Shown in pieces: positions 32,871-41,392 of a DNA stretch of 46,664 nucleotides. The stretch's first letter is position 1; each line of letters opens with the position of its first letter. The notes below the pieces were generated by a model that saw only the letters and a program-made list of their open reading frames with translations, ran no database searches and had not been told where the DNA came from. Origin of the DNA: Roseovarius sp. (GTDB lineage Bacteria > Pseudomonadota > Alphaproteobacteria > Rhodobacterales > Rhodobacteraceae); NCBI GenBank assembly GCA_029212365.1, contig JARGOC010000030.1, positions 1-46,664 on the forward strand. The letters are read 5' to 3'. The position numbers and the translations under genes were made by a program.

Positions 32871-33008
32871 TTACGCTGCTTGAGCAGCGCAACGCCTGGG
32901 GAGGAGCTCGTCGAGGCGTGTGATCTTGTTGTTTGCGATTTGGACAAGGACCCATGTGAGCCAGGTTTAAGGATCGACGTTGTTGAGCTTTGCGGTCTCG
33001 ATGAGGGT
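32871..33008 (-). pseudogene. IS66 transposase C-terminal fragment with internal stop
   Basis: About 45 codons match the C-terminus of IS66 TnpC: 'TLIETAKLNNVDP', then an in-frame TAA where the family has Gln, then 'TWLTWVLVQIANNKITRLDELLP'. This is a dead remnant and the innermost of three fused fragments. Confidence 0.8.
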
Positions 33009-33176
33009 AGGCGTTGGCATGATCGGCCCAGCTCTCGCGCCATTCCCCAGCAGTTCCTTGCTGTTCCATGAGCGCTCTTTGCCTTCAAAGCGGTCTGCGC
33101 CAATGAAACGGGTGGTCAGCATGATATGGGCGTGATGGTTGCGCTCGTCCCCCTCGCTTCCGGGAGCATGCAAAGC
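33009..33176 (-). pseudogene. MobA/TraA-type relaxase fragment
   Basis: A fragment of a conjugative relaxase: 'LHAPGSEGDERNHHAHIMLTTR' carries the HHH-type metal motif region seen in plasmid TraA/MobA proteins of alphaproteobacteria. It continues 'GKERSWNSKELLG', then needs a one-base shift at a run of G to read 'EWRESWADHANAY'. It is flanked by IS66 and IS6 pieces. It shows that a mobilisable plasmid once contributed DNA here. Confidence 0.72.
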
Positions 33177-33283
33177 CATGATTTCCTCAAGATCTCGGTA
33201 TGAGGCCCCGTAGCGGATATAGAAAAATACCGCGTACAAGAGCATCGATTTGGATAATGGCGGCCCTTGAAATCAGTTTTCAT
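33177..33283 (-). pseudogene. IS6-family transposase N-terminal fragment
   Basis: The first ~35 codons of an IS6 transposase: 'MKTDFKGRHYP', a one-base frameshift, then 'MLLYAVFFYIRYGASYRDLEEIMA'. It breaks directly into the relaxase fragment. The remaining stretch to 33378 has no gene. Confidence 0.82.
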
Positions 33284-33378
33284 GTTTTAGCACCCGCCTT
33301 TGAAATCAGAGACAAGCTGCTTACACAACACGGTCAACCTGCCCAATATCCAAAAGCTTGCGACAGAACCACTGCCTT

Positions 33379-33969
33379 TCAAACGCCCACCCCCGCATCC
33401 TGCAGCTGTTCCCTGTCGGGCAAGTCCTCCAGTCTCTCCAACCCGAAGGCGACAAGGAACGTTTCCGTCGTCACGAAGGTGTAAGGCGCGCCGCGTCGGG
33501 GCGACCTCGGCCCGGTGCCGATCAGGTCGCGCGCATGCAGCCGCCCGATCAAATCGCGGCTGATTTCCTTGCCGAAGATGTCCTTCAGCCCGTCGCGGGT
33601 GATCGGCTGATGGTAGGCGATGGCGGCCAGCACCGCGACGTCGAATTCACTCAGGTCCAGCAGTTGATCGCCGACATCGGCCGCGGCGCGGATCGCGGGG
33701 GCATAGACAGGCCGCGTCCGGAACATCCAGCCGCCGGCCACCTGCGCGATCTCAAAGGCGCGCCCCTCCAGATCGGCCATCAGATCCTCGATCAGCAGAT
33801 CAACCGACACCCCCTGCCCCACCACCCGCGCCAGTCCCGCGCGCGGCACCGGTGCGGCGCTGGCAAAGAGCACCGCTTCGATCCGGCGCATCCATTCGCG
33901 CCAGCGTAACTCTGGCGGCAGGTCGGGCAGCTCGCGGTCCAACTCCGGTTCAGATCTGTCCTTCGCCAT
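33379..33969 (-). CDS. scpB: ScpB-family protein, copy 2
   Basis: A 196-residue ScpB protein clearly homologous to copy 1 at 14200-14799, with near-identical blocks such as 'PPELRWREWMRRIEAVLFASA' and 'QPITRDGLKDIFGKEISRD', but many substitutions elsewhere, so the copies are diverged paralogues and not a recent duplication. Both winged-helix domains are intact. It follows DUF1403 with two bases between stop and start. With no scpA or smc gene beside it, its partners must be encoded elsewhere or be DUF1403 itself. Confidence 0.88.
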   Translation of the reverse strand: MAKDRSEPELDRELPDLPPELRWREWMRRIEAVLFASAAPVPRAGLARVVGQGVSVDLLIEDLMADLEGRAFEIAQVAGGWMFRTRPVYAPAIRAAADVGDQLLDLSEFDVAVLAAIAYHQPITRDGLKDIFGKEISRDLIGRLHARDLIGTGPRSPRRGAPYTFVTTETFLVAFGLERLEDLPDREQLQDAGVGV

Positions 33970-33971
33970 CG

Positions 33972-34856
33972 CTACACCCCGTACAGCCGGAATGTGTCGC
34001 GGCCGGTCAGCTCGCGCACCGCGCCGAGGTCAACCAGCCGGTCGCAAAGCCGCCGCGCCGCCCGGTCCGGCAGGGGTAGCGCCGAGGGAGCAACAGCATC
34101 ACGGGTCAGGAACATCTCGACCGCGTTGCCCGCCCCTTTGGCGCGCAGCTTGGGCGCGACAGCTTTGAGGTGCATCACCCGACGCGTGAGGTCGGCGGCC
34201 TGCCGCACGGCCTCGACGGCAGATGAGACGAGCGCGCGATGGCAGGCCAGACGAAGGTCGTCCCCGTGCTTACGCAGGTCAGCGCGTTTCAGACCCGCGG
34301 CCAGCAGTGGCGCGACATGATCCCAGCCGAGGGCTTGCGCGAGGGCCGCATCGGCGAGGATCAGCCCTGCTACATCTGCGCGCGGCCTCTCCCGCAGCAC
34401 CGCCTCCAGCACCCTCGCGGCACGCGTGACCGGCGCCCCCTGCCCTGCCACGAGCCAGCTGGCAATCTGCTCCGGTTCGAGCGTCGGAAAGGCCCGGTCC
34501 AGAGCCCTGGCCGACACCGGCCGCGCCACGGCGCGACGCCAGCTCTGGTAGGTCTCGCCCGCCGGTCCGGGTCGGTCGCCGGGGCGCAGCAGATGCACCG
34601 TATCGCGCAATTCCCCGGCCCTCTCGGGACGCCCCGAAAACGCGACACACGCCTCTGCGGCCCGCAGCGCCAGACGGTCCCGCAACAAGGCGTGGGGGAC
34701 GTCCGCGCGTTCCAACACAAGATGCAGGTGGTTCAGCGCCGCGCCTGACAAAAACGCAACATCTTCAGGGGGTTCAGCGCGTGCAGAGGTGACCCAGGCG
34801 GGCATCCGGGGTAGGGTGTCTAGGTCGCTGATGTGATCCGCTCGGGCATAGCTCAT
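33972..34856 (-). CDS. DUF1403 family protein, full length
   Basis: A 294-residue DUF1403 protein, the intact counterpart of the truncated copy at 14803-15600. The N-terminus ('MPAWVTSARAEPPEDVAFLSGAALNHLHLVL'-type region, residues 18-48) is what the first copy has lost. The centre is helical, rich in Ala, Arg and Leu. The C-terminus 'DRAARRLCDRLVDLGAVREL' looks like a winged helix. Function is unknown. It is coupled to scpB downstream. The transposon left end lies about 80 bp upstream, so its native promoter or upstream gene has probably been displaced. Confidence 0.85.
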   Translation of the reverse strand: MSYARADHISDLDTLPRMPAWVTSARAEPPEDVAFLSGAALNHLHLVLERADVPHALLRDRLALRAAEACVAFSGRPERAGELRDTVHLLRPGDRPGPAGETYQSWRRAVARPVSARALDRAFPTLEPEQIASWLVAGQGAPVTRAARVLEAVLRERPRADVAGLILADAALAQALGWDHVAPLLAAGLKRADLRKHGDDLRLACHRALVSSAVEAVRQAADLTRRVMHLKAVAPKLRAKGAGNAVEMFLTRDAVAPSALPLPDRAARRLCDRLVDLGAVRELTGRDTFRLYGV

Positions 34857-34943
34857 GCCAGAAGCCTACCGCGAGGCGGCGCTTTTCTCCAGCTTTTCCC
34901 GTTCAAACCGCCATGCCCTGTCGTTTGACATGATGTCCAATAA

Positions 34944-35013
34944 GTTTGCCTTATCGGACGTAAAAAGATAGGGTGTAGGAATGCAAACTGTCGGTTTAGT
35001 TTCATGACCGGAC
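34944..35013. repeat. Left-end transposase sites of transposon 2
   Basis: Two copies of GTTT(C/G)-x3-(T/A)-x-CGGAC: GTTTGCCTTATCGGAC (34944-34959) and GTTTCATGACCGGAC (34999-35013), 55 bp apart; the second overlaps the tniQ stop. They mirror the right-end copies in inverted orientation. Confidence 0.55.
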
Positions 35014-36069
35014 TCGCCCTAAATCAGCCCTCTCGCCCTCGAAGTTTCCATTCCATCGGTGGACTGGGCTCTTGCGCAATCTCTGGACTCGTCTTGTGAC
35101 GATGTCGATCGGGTCTTCTCCCTTGCAGATTGCTCCCCTGCGTCCATTGGGAGCTCGCGGAATCGGCGCAGCACGCCTGAACAACCGCGCGGCGGCCTCA
35201 GGCATTGTCCCCATTGGAACCATTGCTTCGCCAAAAAGATCGCCAAGGATTGCCAGCGTCAGGACACGCCATCGCACGGGAAGGTGTTGGAGTGGGGCCG
35301 GGGCGCCTACGGCGGCGCGGGCTTCAAAGGGACAGTTCCACCCCTCGTGGTCGAACCATAGTGCCAAGACAGGACGCGCAGCACCAACCCGATCAAGCGG
35401 TGCCCATAGCATCCGAATTGTCCATTCCAAGTGAGCCAATTGATCCTCGCCACCACTGATGATCCCTTCAGCCGGGCTCTGATACGCAAAAATACCCTTG
35501 GCAAATGCCGCGTCCATGCGATCCGCTCGCGACGCTCTCCTGCCTGTGAGAAGACACTCGCATTTGGCGCAGAACACCCGAAGCAGATCCATGCGCAACT
35601 TGAACGAAGCCCGCAGATGGGCACCGCATTCAAGGCAGCGGTCCCGCAGTATCTCGTTGTGAACCGGGCACACAACCCGCTCGACCAACCTCCAACCGGC
35701 CCGAATGTAGGCGTCCCGGCCCGCCGCGACATCGGCATCAAAGCAGGCCAAACATACGGAACCGCCGCCCCCTCCCCTACTCGAAACCCAATCACGCGAA
35801 CGGTTGCGATATCGCGCTTCCAACGACAGGCGCTCCAGGCGCGCAGGATCGATCCTACAGCCCCGCGCCCAAATCTTCAGTAGTTCTGGTTCAGGCGTTG
35901 TGTCAGCAATCTGGCACAGCGTTGGCAGGGTGCCCTCCTGCCCTGCCAGATACGCCGTCATATCCGGAACCTCCAAACCATACCGCGTGGCGACCCGCGC
36001 CATCCAAGACGAGAGTAATTCGTCACGGAATGGACGAGGTGCCACCGGAAGCCGGATCACCCCCGTCAT
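35002..36069 (-). CDS. tniQ: TniQ, transposon 2
   Basis: A 355-residue TniQ protein. 'IRLPVAPRPFRDELLSSWMARVATRYGL' is the family start. Zinc ligands appear as 'SVCLACFDAD', 'VCPVHNEIL', 'RCLECGAHL' and 'FCAKCECLL', giving a fuller set of CxxC/CxxH pairs than the transposon 1 copy. The C-terminal region is basic and variable. The start overlaps the tniB stop by four bases. Targeting specificity is expected to differ from transposon 1 because the C-terminal half is dissimilar. Confidence 0.87.
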   Translation of the reverse strand: MTGVIRLPVAPRPFRDELLSSWMARVATRYGLEVPDMTAYLAGQEGTLPTLCQIADTTPEPELLKIWARGCRIDPARLERLSLEARYRNRSRDWVSSRGGGGGSVCLACFDADVAAGRDAYIRAGWRLVERVVCPVHNEILRDRCLECGAHLRASFKLRMDLLRVFCAKCECLLTGRRASRADRMDAAFAKGIFAYQSPAEGIISGGEDQLAHLEWTIRMLWAPLDRVGAARPVLALWFDHEGWNCPFEARAAVGAPAPLQHLPVRWRVLTLAILGDLFGEAMVPMGTMPEAAARLFRRAAPIPRAPNGRRGAICKGEDPIDIVTRRVQRLRKSPVHRWNGNFEGERADLGRVRS

Positions 36070-37007
36070 GCTGACACCCGGGACTGGATGTTTTTCCGCG
36101 ACTGGCGGCGAACGGTCTGCGTCATCGACACCAGCGGAAGGATCAGATCGTCCCCAAAACTTTCGACATCGAGCCTTTCCCGGCCTGACAGAACGGCCGC
36201 CTCCGTCGCGGTCTCAATCAAGCGAAATATGCGGGCCGTCACACCGGAGGTCAGCATAAGGATCCGCGCCCTGGTTTTGGCGCTGGTCAGATCGGATGGT
36301 TCACGCAGTGGCAGAATGTGCCCGAGGCTTTTCAAAAGCCCGGCAAAGACCGCATCATTCTTCCAGGGCTTGAGGTGAAACGCTTCGAACCGCTCCGCCA
36401 GTTGGGCATCCGTCAACAGCGCCTGACGGGCAAGATCAGTCCCTGCGCAGACCAGCGGGATCCGCAAATCATTGGCTAGAAACCTTATGGCGTTGAGAAA
36501 TATCCGTTGTTGGCGAAACGTACCGGCCAGCATGCCGTTCACTTCGTCAAGAATGATCATCTTCGCACCGACGGTGCGCAGCAAGGAGCGGCAAACATCT
36601 TTTTCGCGGGCCATCGTCCCACCGGCGATTGCTGGCGCACCCATGCTGGCCAGCAGTTCGCGGTAAAGATCCCGTTCGATCGGCTCGGATGGTACTTGTG
36701 CAACCACCACAGGACGATGATCAACACCGGTGACCTGACAGAACTTTGGCGGGTGATCGCGTTCGAATTTGCGCACGATCTTGGTCTTACCCATGCCGGT
36801 ATCGCCATAGATCAGTAGACAGGGCATCCGGTCGCGGGCTGGGTAGGTCAGCAAGCTTTCAAGGCGTCTAAGCGCCAATCCAGCCTGATCGAAGCCGATC
36901 CAGCGGTCCGCCCTAATCCAGGCAATACGCTCTTCATCCGGTAGGGCTGCGAACCGTCGATAGTTCGGATCGAGATGTGCGAACTCCCCTGCCCCGCTCA
37001 CGACCAT
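36066..37007 (-). CDS. tniB: TniB AAA+ ATPase, transposon 2
   Basis: A 313-residue TniB ATPase. Walker A is 'IYGDTGMGKTKIV', Walker B is 'MIILDEVNGMLAG', and the sensor segment is 'FLANDLRIPLVCAGTDLARQAL'. It overlaps tniA by 10 bp and tniQ by 4 bp. The C-terminal helix-rich part ends in basic residues. An internal start is possible, but the family N-terminus 'FAALPDEERIAWIRADRWIGFDQA' fits the annotated one. Confidence 0.88.
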   Translation of the reverse strand: MVVSGAGEFAHLDPNYRRFAALPDEERIAWIRADRWIGFDQAGLALRRLESLLTYPARDRMPCLLIYGDTGMGKTKIVRKFERDHPPKFCQVTGVDHRPVVVAQVPSEPIERDLYRELLASMGAPAIAGGTMAREKDVCRSLLRTVGAKMIILDEVNGMLAGTFRQQRIFLNAIRFLANDLRIPLVCAGTDLARQALLTDAQLAERFEAFHLKPWKNDAVFAGLLKSLGHILPLREPSDLTSAKTRARILMLTSGVTARIFRLIETATEAAVLSGRERLDVESFGDDLILPLVSMTQTVRRQSRKNIQSRVSA

Positions 37008-38647
37008 TCCTCCACTTCGAACGTCGGCACATCGAGGATGTCCCCAGATTCTGCATGTTCAGGGTCGTTTTCTTCGATCGCAGCGGTCTCGACACCAGCC
37101 AGTGCCCGATCTCGCCGTTCCGCAAATCGTCTGGCTTCCCGCGTCTTGCTTGAGGCTGTATCAACCAAGGCCCTTTGCTCTTCGATCACTGCGAAAATGA
37201 GGTTTTCATCCTCAAGCGACCGGCCCCGTTCCCGCAGAAGGGTCTGTGCGCGACGATGCTCCGCCAATGTGATCGGGGGATGCCGCAGATCGGCAAACCG
37301 CACAGGGTATCGCTGACCATCCGGTCCCCGCACAAATACCGTAGATAAGTCACGCGGATCGTAGGACACGCGCAACTGCCGCCCCTGCCTGCCAGCCCAA
37401 ATACTCAGGACATCGTCCCAGTATCTCAACCCGAACAGATGGATACCATCGCGGCGCACCATACGTTCGACAGCGGGCAGAAAGTCGATCCGGAACCCGT
37501 CGGGATCATAGGGATGTCGTAAGGCCGTATCGCGCCTCTGAACGGCCTCCTGCCAGGCCGCAATCGGTGGAATACCGAGGGATCGATGCCGTTCAGCATG
37601 ATAGCGGGTGATTTCGAGCGCAAACCACTGTTCCAGCTCGTCCAGCGTCATCGACGAATTTGTCGCAGAGTCATAATCACCGCGGTCTTTGATGTTGCTA
37701 AAGGTCGACCCAGGCAGCAAATGGGCCGCTCCCATCATAGTTCCGATCAGCCGCTCGATATGGCCCCCATAATGCGGCGACCCGATCGGGCGGTACTGCA
37801 GGGAAACCCCATGTTCTTCAGCGCCCCGCCTCATGGCTTTTGAGCGGAACTCCTTGGCGTTATCGACATGGATGGTCTCAGGTAGCCCTGCCGTCGGCCA
37901 GTTTGCATCAATGCCCAAACCGTCCAGCCAATCCAATTTGGGCTGCACGAGATGTTGGACGGCCAAAGAAACCGACAAGGCGGATGGCGGTTCCAGCGTC
38001 AGGTAGAAGCCCGCCACCATGCGGCTGGCAACGTCGATGGCCAGCGTCACCCAAGGCCTCTGCAATGGCTGGCGATGCGCACGATCTACAACGATGACAT
38101 CCACCAGTGTGTGATCTATCTGGACGACCTCAAAGGCCCGCTCGATCCGATAGGTTCCGGGGACAGGATGATAGCGGCTACGGGCTGCTTTGGCCCCCTC
38201 GCGGGCTGCCACCAACTCGGCAGGGTCTCTCACCGCTACACGGTCGCGTATTGAGGTCCAGCACGGGGGGCGTAAGCCCTGTTGAACACAACGCCTGCGC
38301 ACCTCCTTGTGCAACGCATTGATGCTCGGCTTCTGACGGGACTTGAAGAAATCCTCAATCGCCTGCGAAATCACACCCTCGATCACTTCCGGCAGCCGCC
38401 GGCTGCCTGTTTGGGTCCCCGCCGAGCCTGTCAGGAGGGAACTGGTGATCGGTCGCGCCTTGTACGCTTTGATCAGATCGTAAAGGCGGGATCGCTTCAG
38501 CCCTAACTGCCGGCAAGCGACGAGGAATTTAGCGCGATCCGGGTTGGCCATGCTCGCCAAACGCCTGATCACCGCCTCCCGCGTAACCGCCTGTTCCCAT
38601 GCCGCATCGTCTGCGGCGTTGATGTCTGAGCGATCCATCATAGTCAA
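36998..38647 (-). CDS. tniA: TniA DDE transposase, transposon 2
   Basis: A 549-residue DDE transposase with the triad at the same positions as in transposon 1: 'VVQIDHT' (Asp178), 'IHVDNAKEF' (Asp262) and 'GGHIERLIG' (Glu298). The N-terminal DNA-binding part is different in sequence, which matches the different end repeats. A Mu-type barrel ('VSYDPRDLSTVFV') and basic C-terminus are present. ATG at 38647 or 38641 are both possible. Two end-repeat copies lie 25-55 bp upstream. Confidence 0.9.
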   Translation of the reverse strand: MTMMDRSDINAADDAAWEQAVTREAVIRRLASMANPDRAKFLVACRQLGLKRSRLYDLIKAYKARPITSSLLTGSAGTQTGSRRLPEVIEGVISQAIEDFFKSRQKPSINALHKEVRRRCVQQGLRPPCWTSIRDRVAVRDPAELVAAREGAKAARSRYHPVPGTYRIERAFEVVQIDHTLVDVIVVDRAHRQPLQRPWVTLAIDVASRMVAGFYLTLEPPSALSVSLAVQHLVQPKLDWLDGLGIDANWPTAGLPETIHVDNAKEFRSKAMRRGAEEHGVSLQYRPIGSPHYGGHIERLIGTMMGAAHLLPGSTFSNIKDRGDYDSATNSSMTLDELEQWFALEITRYHAERHRSLGIPPIAAWQEAVQRRDTALRHPYDPDGFRIDFLPAVERMVRRDGIHLFGLRYWDDVLSIWAGRQGRQLRVSYDPRDLSTVFVRGPDGQRYPVRFADLRHPPITLAEHRRAQTLLRERGRSLEDENLIFAVIEEQRALVDTASSKTREARRFAERRDRALAGVETAAIEENDPEHAESGDILDVPTFEVEEWS

Positions 38648-38669
38648 AACCTACAAAAGAGTGTCTTAT

Positions 38670-38752
38670 GTCCGATAATGAAACTATAATCCGGAAATGA
38701 AACAGAAACATGAATACAATTGAATCAATGAGTTAGAGTCCAGTAATGGAAC
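38670..38752. repeat. Right-end transposase sites of transposon 2
   Basis: Three copies of GTCC-x2-(T/A)AATG(A/G)AAC: 38670-38684, 38689-38703 (first base A) and 38738-38752. Spacing is 19 and 49 bp, very like the 20 and 57 bp of transposon 1. The outermost copy overlaps the annotated start codon of the recombinase gene. Confidence 0.6.
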
Positions 38753-39858
38753 AAGAACGACAGTCAGAAAACCGCCAAAAATCGACCTCAGAGCCAGTAA
38801 ACACGCCCCCGCCCGATGGGGACGACGAGAACGGCCCGTCTGCAGGTGAGGCCTTAAGCCTCCCCACCTTTGTGGCTGGTTCCGGCACGCTCGATCGGCT
38901 GGTCGAGACCGCGCGAGACTACGCAAAACAAGCAGCCTCGGAGAACACGCTAAAGGCCTATGCGAAAGACTGGGCACATTTTACGCGCTGGTGCCGGATG
39001 AAAGGTGCGGAGTCGATGCCGCCGTCTCCAGAGATGATCGGCCTTTATCTTGCCGATCTTGCGGCGCCAACGAACGGGGTCCCTGCCCTTTCAGTGTCGA
39101 CGATCGACCGCAGACTATCAGGCCTTGCTTGGAACTATGCGCAACGCGGTTTCACCCTCGATCGCAAGAACCGACACATCGCCACGGTGCTGGCCGGAAT
39201 AAAACGTAAGCATGCGCGTCCCCCAGTGCAGAAAGAGGCGATCCTACCTGAAGACATACTCGCGATGGTGGCCACCCTGCCCTTCGATCTGCTCGGGTTG
39301 CGCGACCGGGCGATCCTGCTGCTGGGGTACGCGGGTGGTCTGCGCCGCTCGGAAATCGTCAGCCTTGACGTCGGTAAGGACGACACACCCGACAGTGGTG
39401 GCTGGATCGAGATCCTCGAGGATGGCGCCCTGCTCACGCTGAACGCCAAAACCGGCTGGCGTGAGGTCGAAATCGGTCGCGGCTCTTCTGACCAGACCTG
39501 CCCGGTGCATACGCTTGAACAATGGCTGCACTTCGCCAAGATCGATTTTGGCGCAATCTTTGTGCGGACGTCACGCGATGGAAAGAAGGCGCTCGAGGCT
39601 CGGCTTTCAGACAAACATGTCGCGCGCCTAATTAAGCAAACCGTACTGGACGCAGGGATTCGAAGCGAGCTGCCGGAAAAAGAGCGACTCGCTCTATTCT
39701 CGGGCCATTCCCTGCGCGCCGGTCTCGCCAGCTCGGCCGAAGTCGACGAGCGCTATGTCCAGAAACACCTTGGTCATGCCTCCGCAGAGATGACCCGGCG
39801 GTATCAGCGGCGGCGGGACCGGTTCCGAGTTAACCTGACCAAAGCCGCCGGGCTTTGA
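38746..39858 (+). CDS. Tyrosine recombinase (site-specific integrase)
   Basis: A 370-residue phage-integrase-family enzyme. The core-binding SAM-like domain spans about 48-155 ('LVETARDYAKQAASENTLKAY'). Catalytic residues are visible: Arg200 in 'GGLRRSEIVSLD', His321 and Arg324 in 'GHSLRAGLAS', His344 in 'HLGHAS' and Tyr353 in 'MTRRYQRR'. The N-terminal 40 residues are low-complexity and acidic, and their first codons lie in the presumed end of transposon 2, so the native start may have been replaced. It could resolve plasmid multimers or belong to an integrated element; no matching core site is obvious. Confidence 0.87.
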   Translation: MEQERQSENRQKSTSEPVNTPPPDGDDENGPSAGEALSLPTFVAGSGTLDRLVETARDYAKQAASENTLKAYAKDWAHFTRWCRMKGAESMPPSPEMIGLYLADLAAPTNGVPALSVSTIDRRLSGLAWNYAQRGFTLDRKNRHIATVLAGIKRKHARPPVQKEAILPEDILAMVATLPFDLLGLRDRAILLLGYAGGLRRSEIVSLDVGKDDTPDSGGWIEILEDGALLTLNAKTGWREVEIGRGSSDQTCPVHTLEQWLHFAKIDFGAIFVRTSRDGKKALEARLSDKHVARLIKQTVLDAGIRSELPEKERLALFSGHSLRAGLASSAEVDERYVQKHLGHASAEMTRRYQRRRDRFRVNLTKAAGL

Positions 39859-39876
39859 CGCGGCTTAAAGCTTTTT
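39842..39876 (+). terminator. Hairpin terminator after the recombinase gene
   Basis: AAGCCGC (39842-39848) and GCGGCTT (39860-39866) form a stem across the stop codon, followed by AAAGC and a run of five T. This is a plausible intrinsic terminator for the recombinase transcript. Confidence 0.5.
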
Positions 39877-40204
39877 AGGCTTCAGCGCCGCAGGGACGGC
39901 TAAGCTGGCAGTTCTCTTCTGTTAGAGCGAGATAGGCGCTTTGGATTGCTCGAAAATGGCAATACGATGAACGAATAGGCAACGGGCTCTATTGGCAGGA
40001 GCAAGCCATGTTACAGTTCGCCACAGTTAGGTAGGCGAGGTTCAAATGTGAAACCCACTTGTGTTTAGGCAACCCTCGTCCACCAGATGATGTGGATAAT
40101 ACTTGCGCGAATCTCATTCTTACGTCATTAGTCACGGAAAAGAGGCTAATAACGTCAATTACCGTGAACACGCCAAAGATGCGTGGCGCGGGATGAGAGG
40201 GCAG
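39877..40204. promoter_or_regulatory. repABC upstream region with candidate RepA operator
   Basis: This gene-free stretch precedes repA, where repABC plasmids carry their autoregulated promoter. It contains an imperfect 10-bp inverted repeat, ACGTCATTAG (40122-40131) and CTAATAACGT (40146-40155), with one mismatch, a reasonable RepA/RepB operator. I see no convincing -35/-10 pair. No protein gene or RNA gene is visible. Confidence 0.45.
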
Positions 40205-41392
40205 ATGAACAAGACCTTCGTGCAGCAGGACCTGAACGCGGTGATTCGCCAGCATTCCGACTGGCTGGCCAACCAGTTGCATTCGCAACGCGAGAGCCTG
40301 TTTCCGCCTGACGCCAGCAAGACGATGCGCAAATTCACCTCAGGTGAGGCAGCCGCACTTCTTGGTGTGAACGATTCCTATCTTCGCAAACTTAACCTCG
40401 ATGGCAAGGGCCCCTCGCCCGAGCTGACCGCAGGCAACCGCAGACACTATTCCGCTGAGGATATTCAAGACTTGCGTGTGCTCCTGGAAAAGACTGCTCG
40501 CAAACCCGGCGACTACATCCCAGGGAGGCGTGACGGTGACCACCTGCAAGTCATCGGCGTGATGAACTTCAAGGGCGGCTCGGGCAAGACAACGACCTCG
40601 GCCCACCTTGCCCAGCGTCTCGCCCTGCGCGGCTACCGTGTGTTGGGCATCGACCTTGATCCGCAGGCTTCCTTTACCGCGCTGCATGGCGTTCAGCCCG
40701 AATTCGACCTGGAAGATGGCGGCACGCTCTATGATGCCATCCGCTATGACGACCCCGAGCCGATCCGCGCGGTTATCCGCAAGACCTATATCCCGAACCT
40801 CGACCTGATCCCGGGCAATCTGGAACTCATGGAGTTCGAACACGAAACGCCACGTGCTTTGTCGCAAGGCAATGCAGGCCTTTTCTTTTTCCGCGTGAAA
40901 GAGGCGCTAGCACAAGTCGATAGCGATTATGACGTCGTGGTTATTGACTGCCCGCCACAACTAGGCTTTCTCACCATGTCTGCGCTGTCCGCCGCCACTG
41001 GCGTGTTAGTCACGATCCACCCAGAAATGCTTGATGTGATGTCGATGTCGCAGTTTTTGCGTATGACAGCTGACTTGATGGATGTGATCGCTGAAAGCGG
41101 CGCGGATATGTCCCATGATTGGATGCGTTATGCGCTCACCCGTTATGAGCCGCAGGATGCACCGCAGAACCGTATCGTCGCCTTTCTGCGCACCATGTAT
41201 GGCGATGCGGTGCTGAATTCCCCGATGCTCAAATCCACCGCGATTTCTGATGCGGGCCTGACCAAGCAAACCCTCTATGAGGTTGAACGTAGTGCCTTTA
41301 CCCGCACCACTTATGACCGCGCACTCGAAAGCCTGAATGCGCTTAACGACGAAGTCGCAGACCTGATTCAGAAAACCTGGGGGCGTTCATGA
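40205..41392 (+). CDS. repA: RepA plasmid partition ATPase (ParA family)
   Basis: A 395-residue ParA-type Walker ATPase of the repABC system. An N-terminal MerR-like helix-turn-helix ('FTSGEAAALLGVNDSYLRKL', 44-63) precedes the deviant Walker A 'FKGGSGKTT' (122-130) and motif A' 'GIDLDPQAS'. Walker B is 'VVVIDCPPQLG'. RepA drives plasmid segregation with RepB and represses the operon. I prefer the ATG at 40205, with AGAGG upstream; a TTG at 40103 opens the same frame but would place the inverted repeat inside the gene. RepB overlaps by four bases. Confidence 0.93.
   Translation: MNKTFVQQDLNAVIRQHSDWLANQLHSQRESLFPPDASKTMRKFTSGEAAALLGVNDSYLRKLNLDGKGPSPELTAGNRRHYSAEDIQDLRVLLEKTARKPGDYIPGRRDGDHLQVIGVMNFKGGSGKTTTSAHLAQRLALRGYRVLGIDLDPQASFTALHGVQPEFDLEDGGTLYDAIRYDDPEPIRAVIRKTYIPNLDLIPGNLELMEFEHETPRALSQGNAGLFFFRVKEALAQVDSDYDVVVIDCPPQLGFLTMSALSAATGVLVTIHPEMLDVMSMSQFLRMTADLMDVIAESGADMSHDWMRYALTRYEPQDAPQNRIVAFLRTMYGDAVLNSPMLKSTAISDAGLTKQTLYEVERSAFTRTTYDRALESLNALNDEVADLIQKTWGRS

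Larger units (their letters stand above)
34934..38762 (-). mobile_element. Tn7/Tn5053-like transposon 2 (tniA-tniB-tniQ), ends tentative
   Basis: A second three-gene element with tniA, tniB and tniQ on the minus strand. Its ends are inferred from architecture: TGTCC at 34934 and its counterpart TGTCG read inward from 38762 each stand exactly ten bases outside the first transposase-site repeat. The flanking 5-mers (CATGA, GTCAG) do not match. The element is about 3.83 kb and has no resolvase. It is clearly related to transposon 1 in gene order and end layout but differs in repeat sequence and protein detail. Confidence 0.6.

Noticed and set aside
20966..33283. Composite transposon bounded by IS6 elements around the metabolic operons
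   Set aside because: The other IS6 pieces (28128 and 33177) are diverged N-terminal fragments of different elements, so no matching pair bounds the cargo.
17457..38647. CRISPR-associated transposon
   Set aside because: Both TniABQ sets lack Cas genes, guide arrays or a tracr-like region in or next to the elements.
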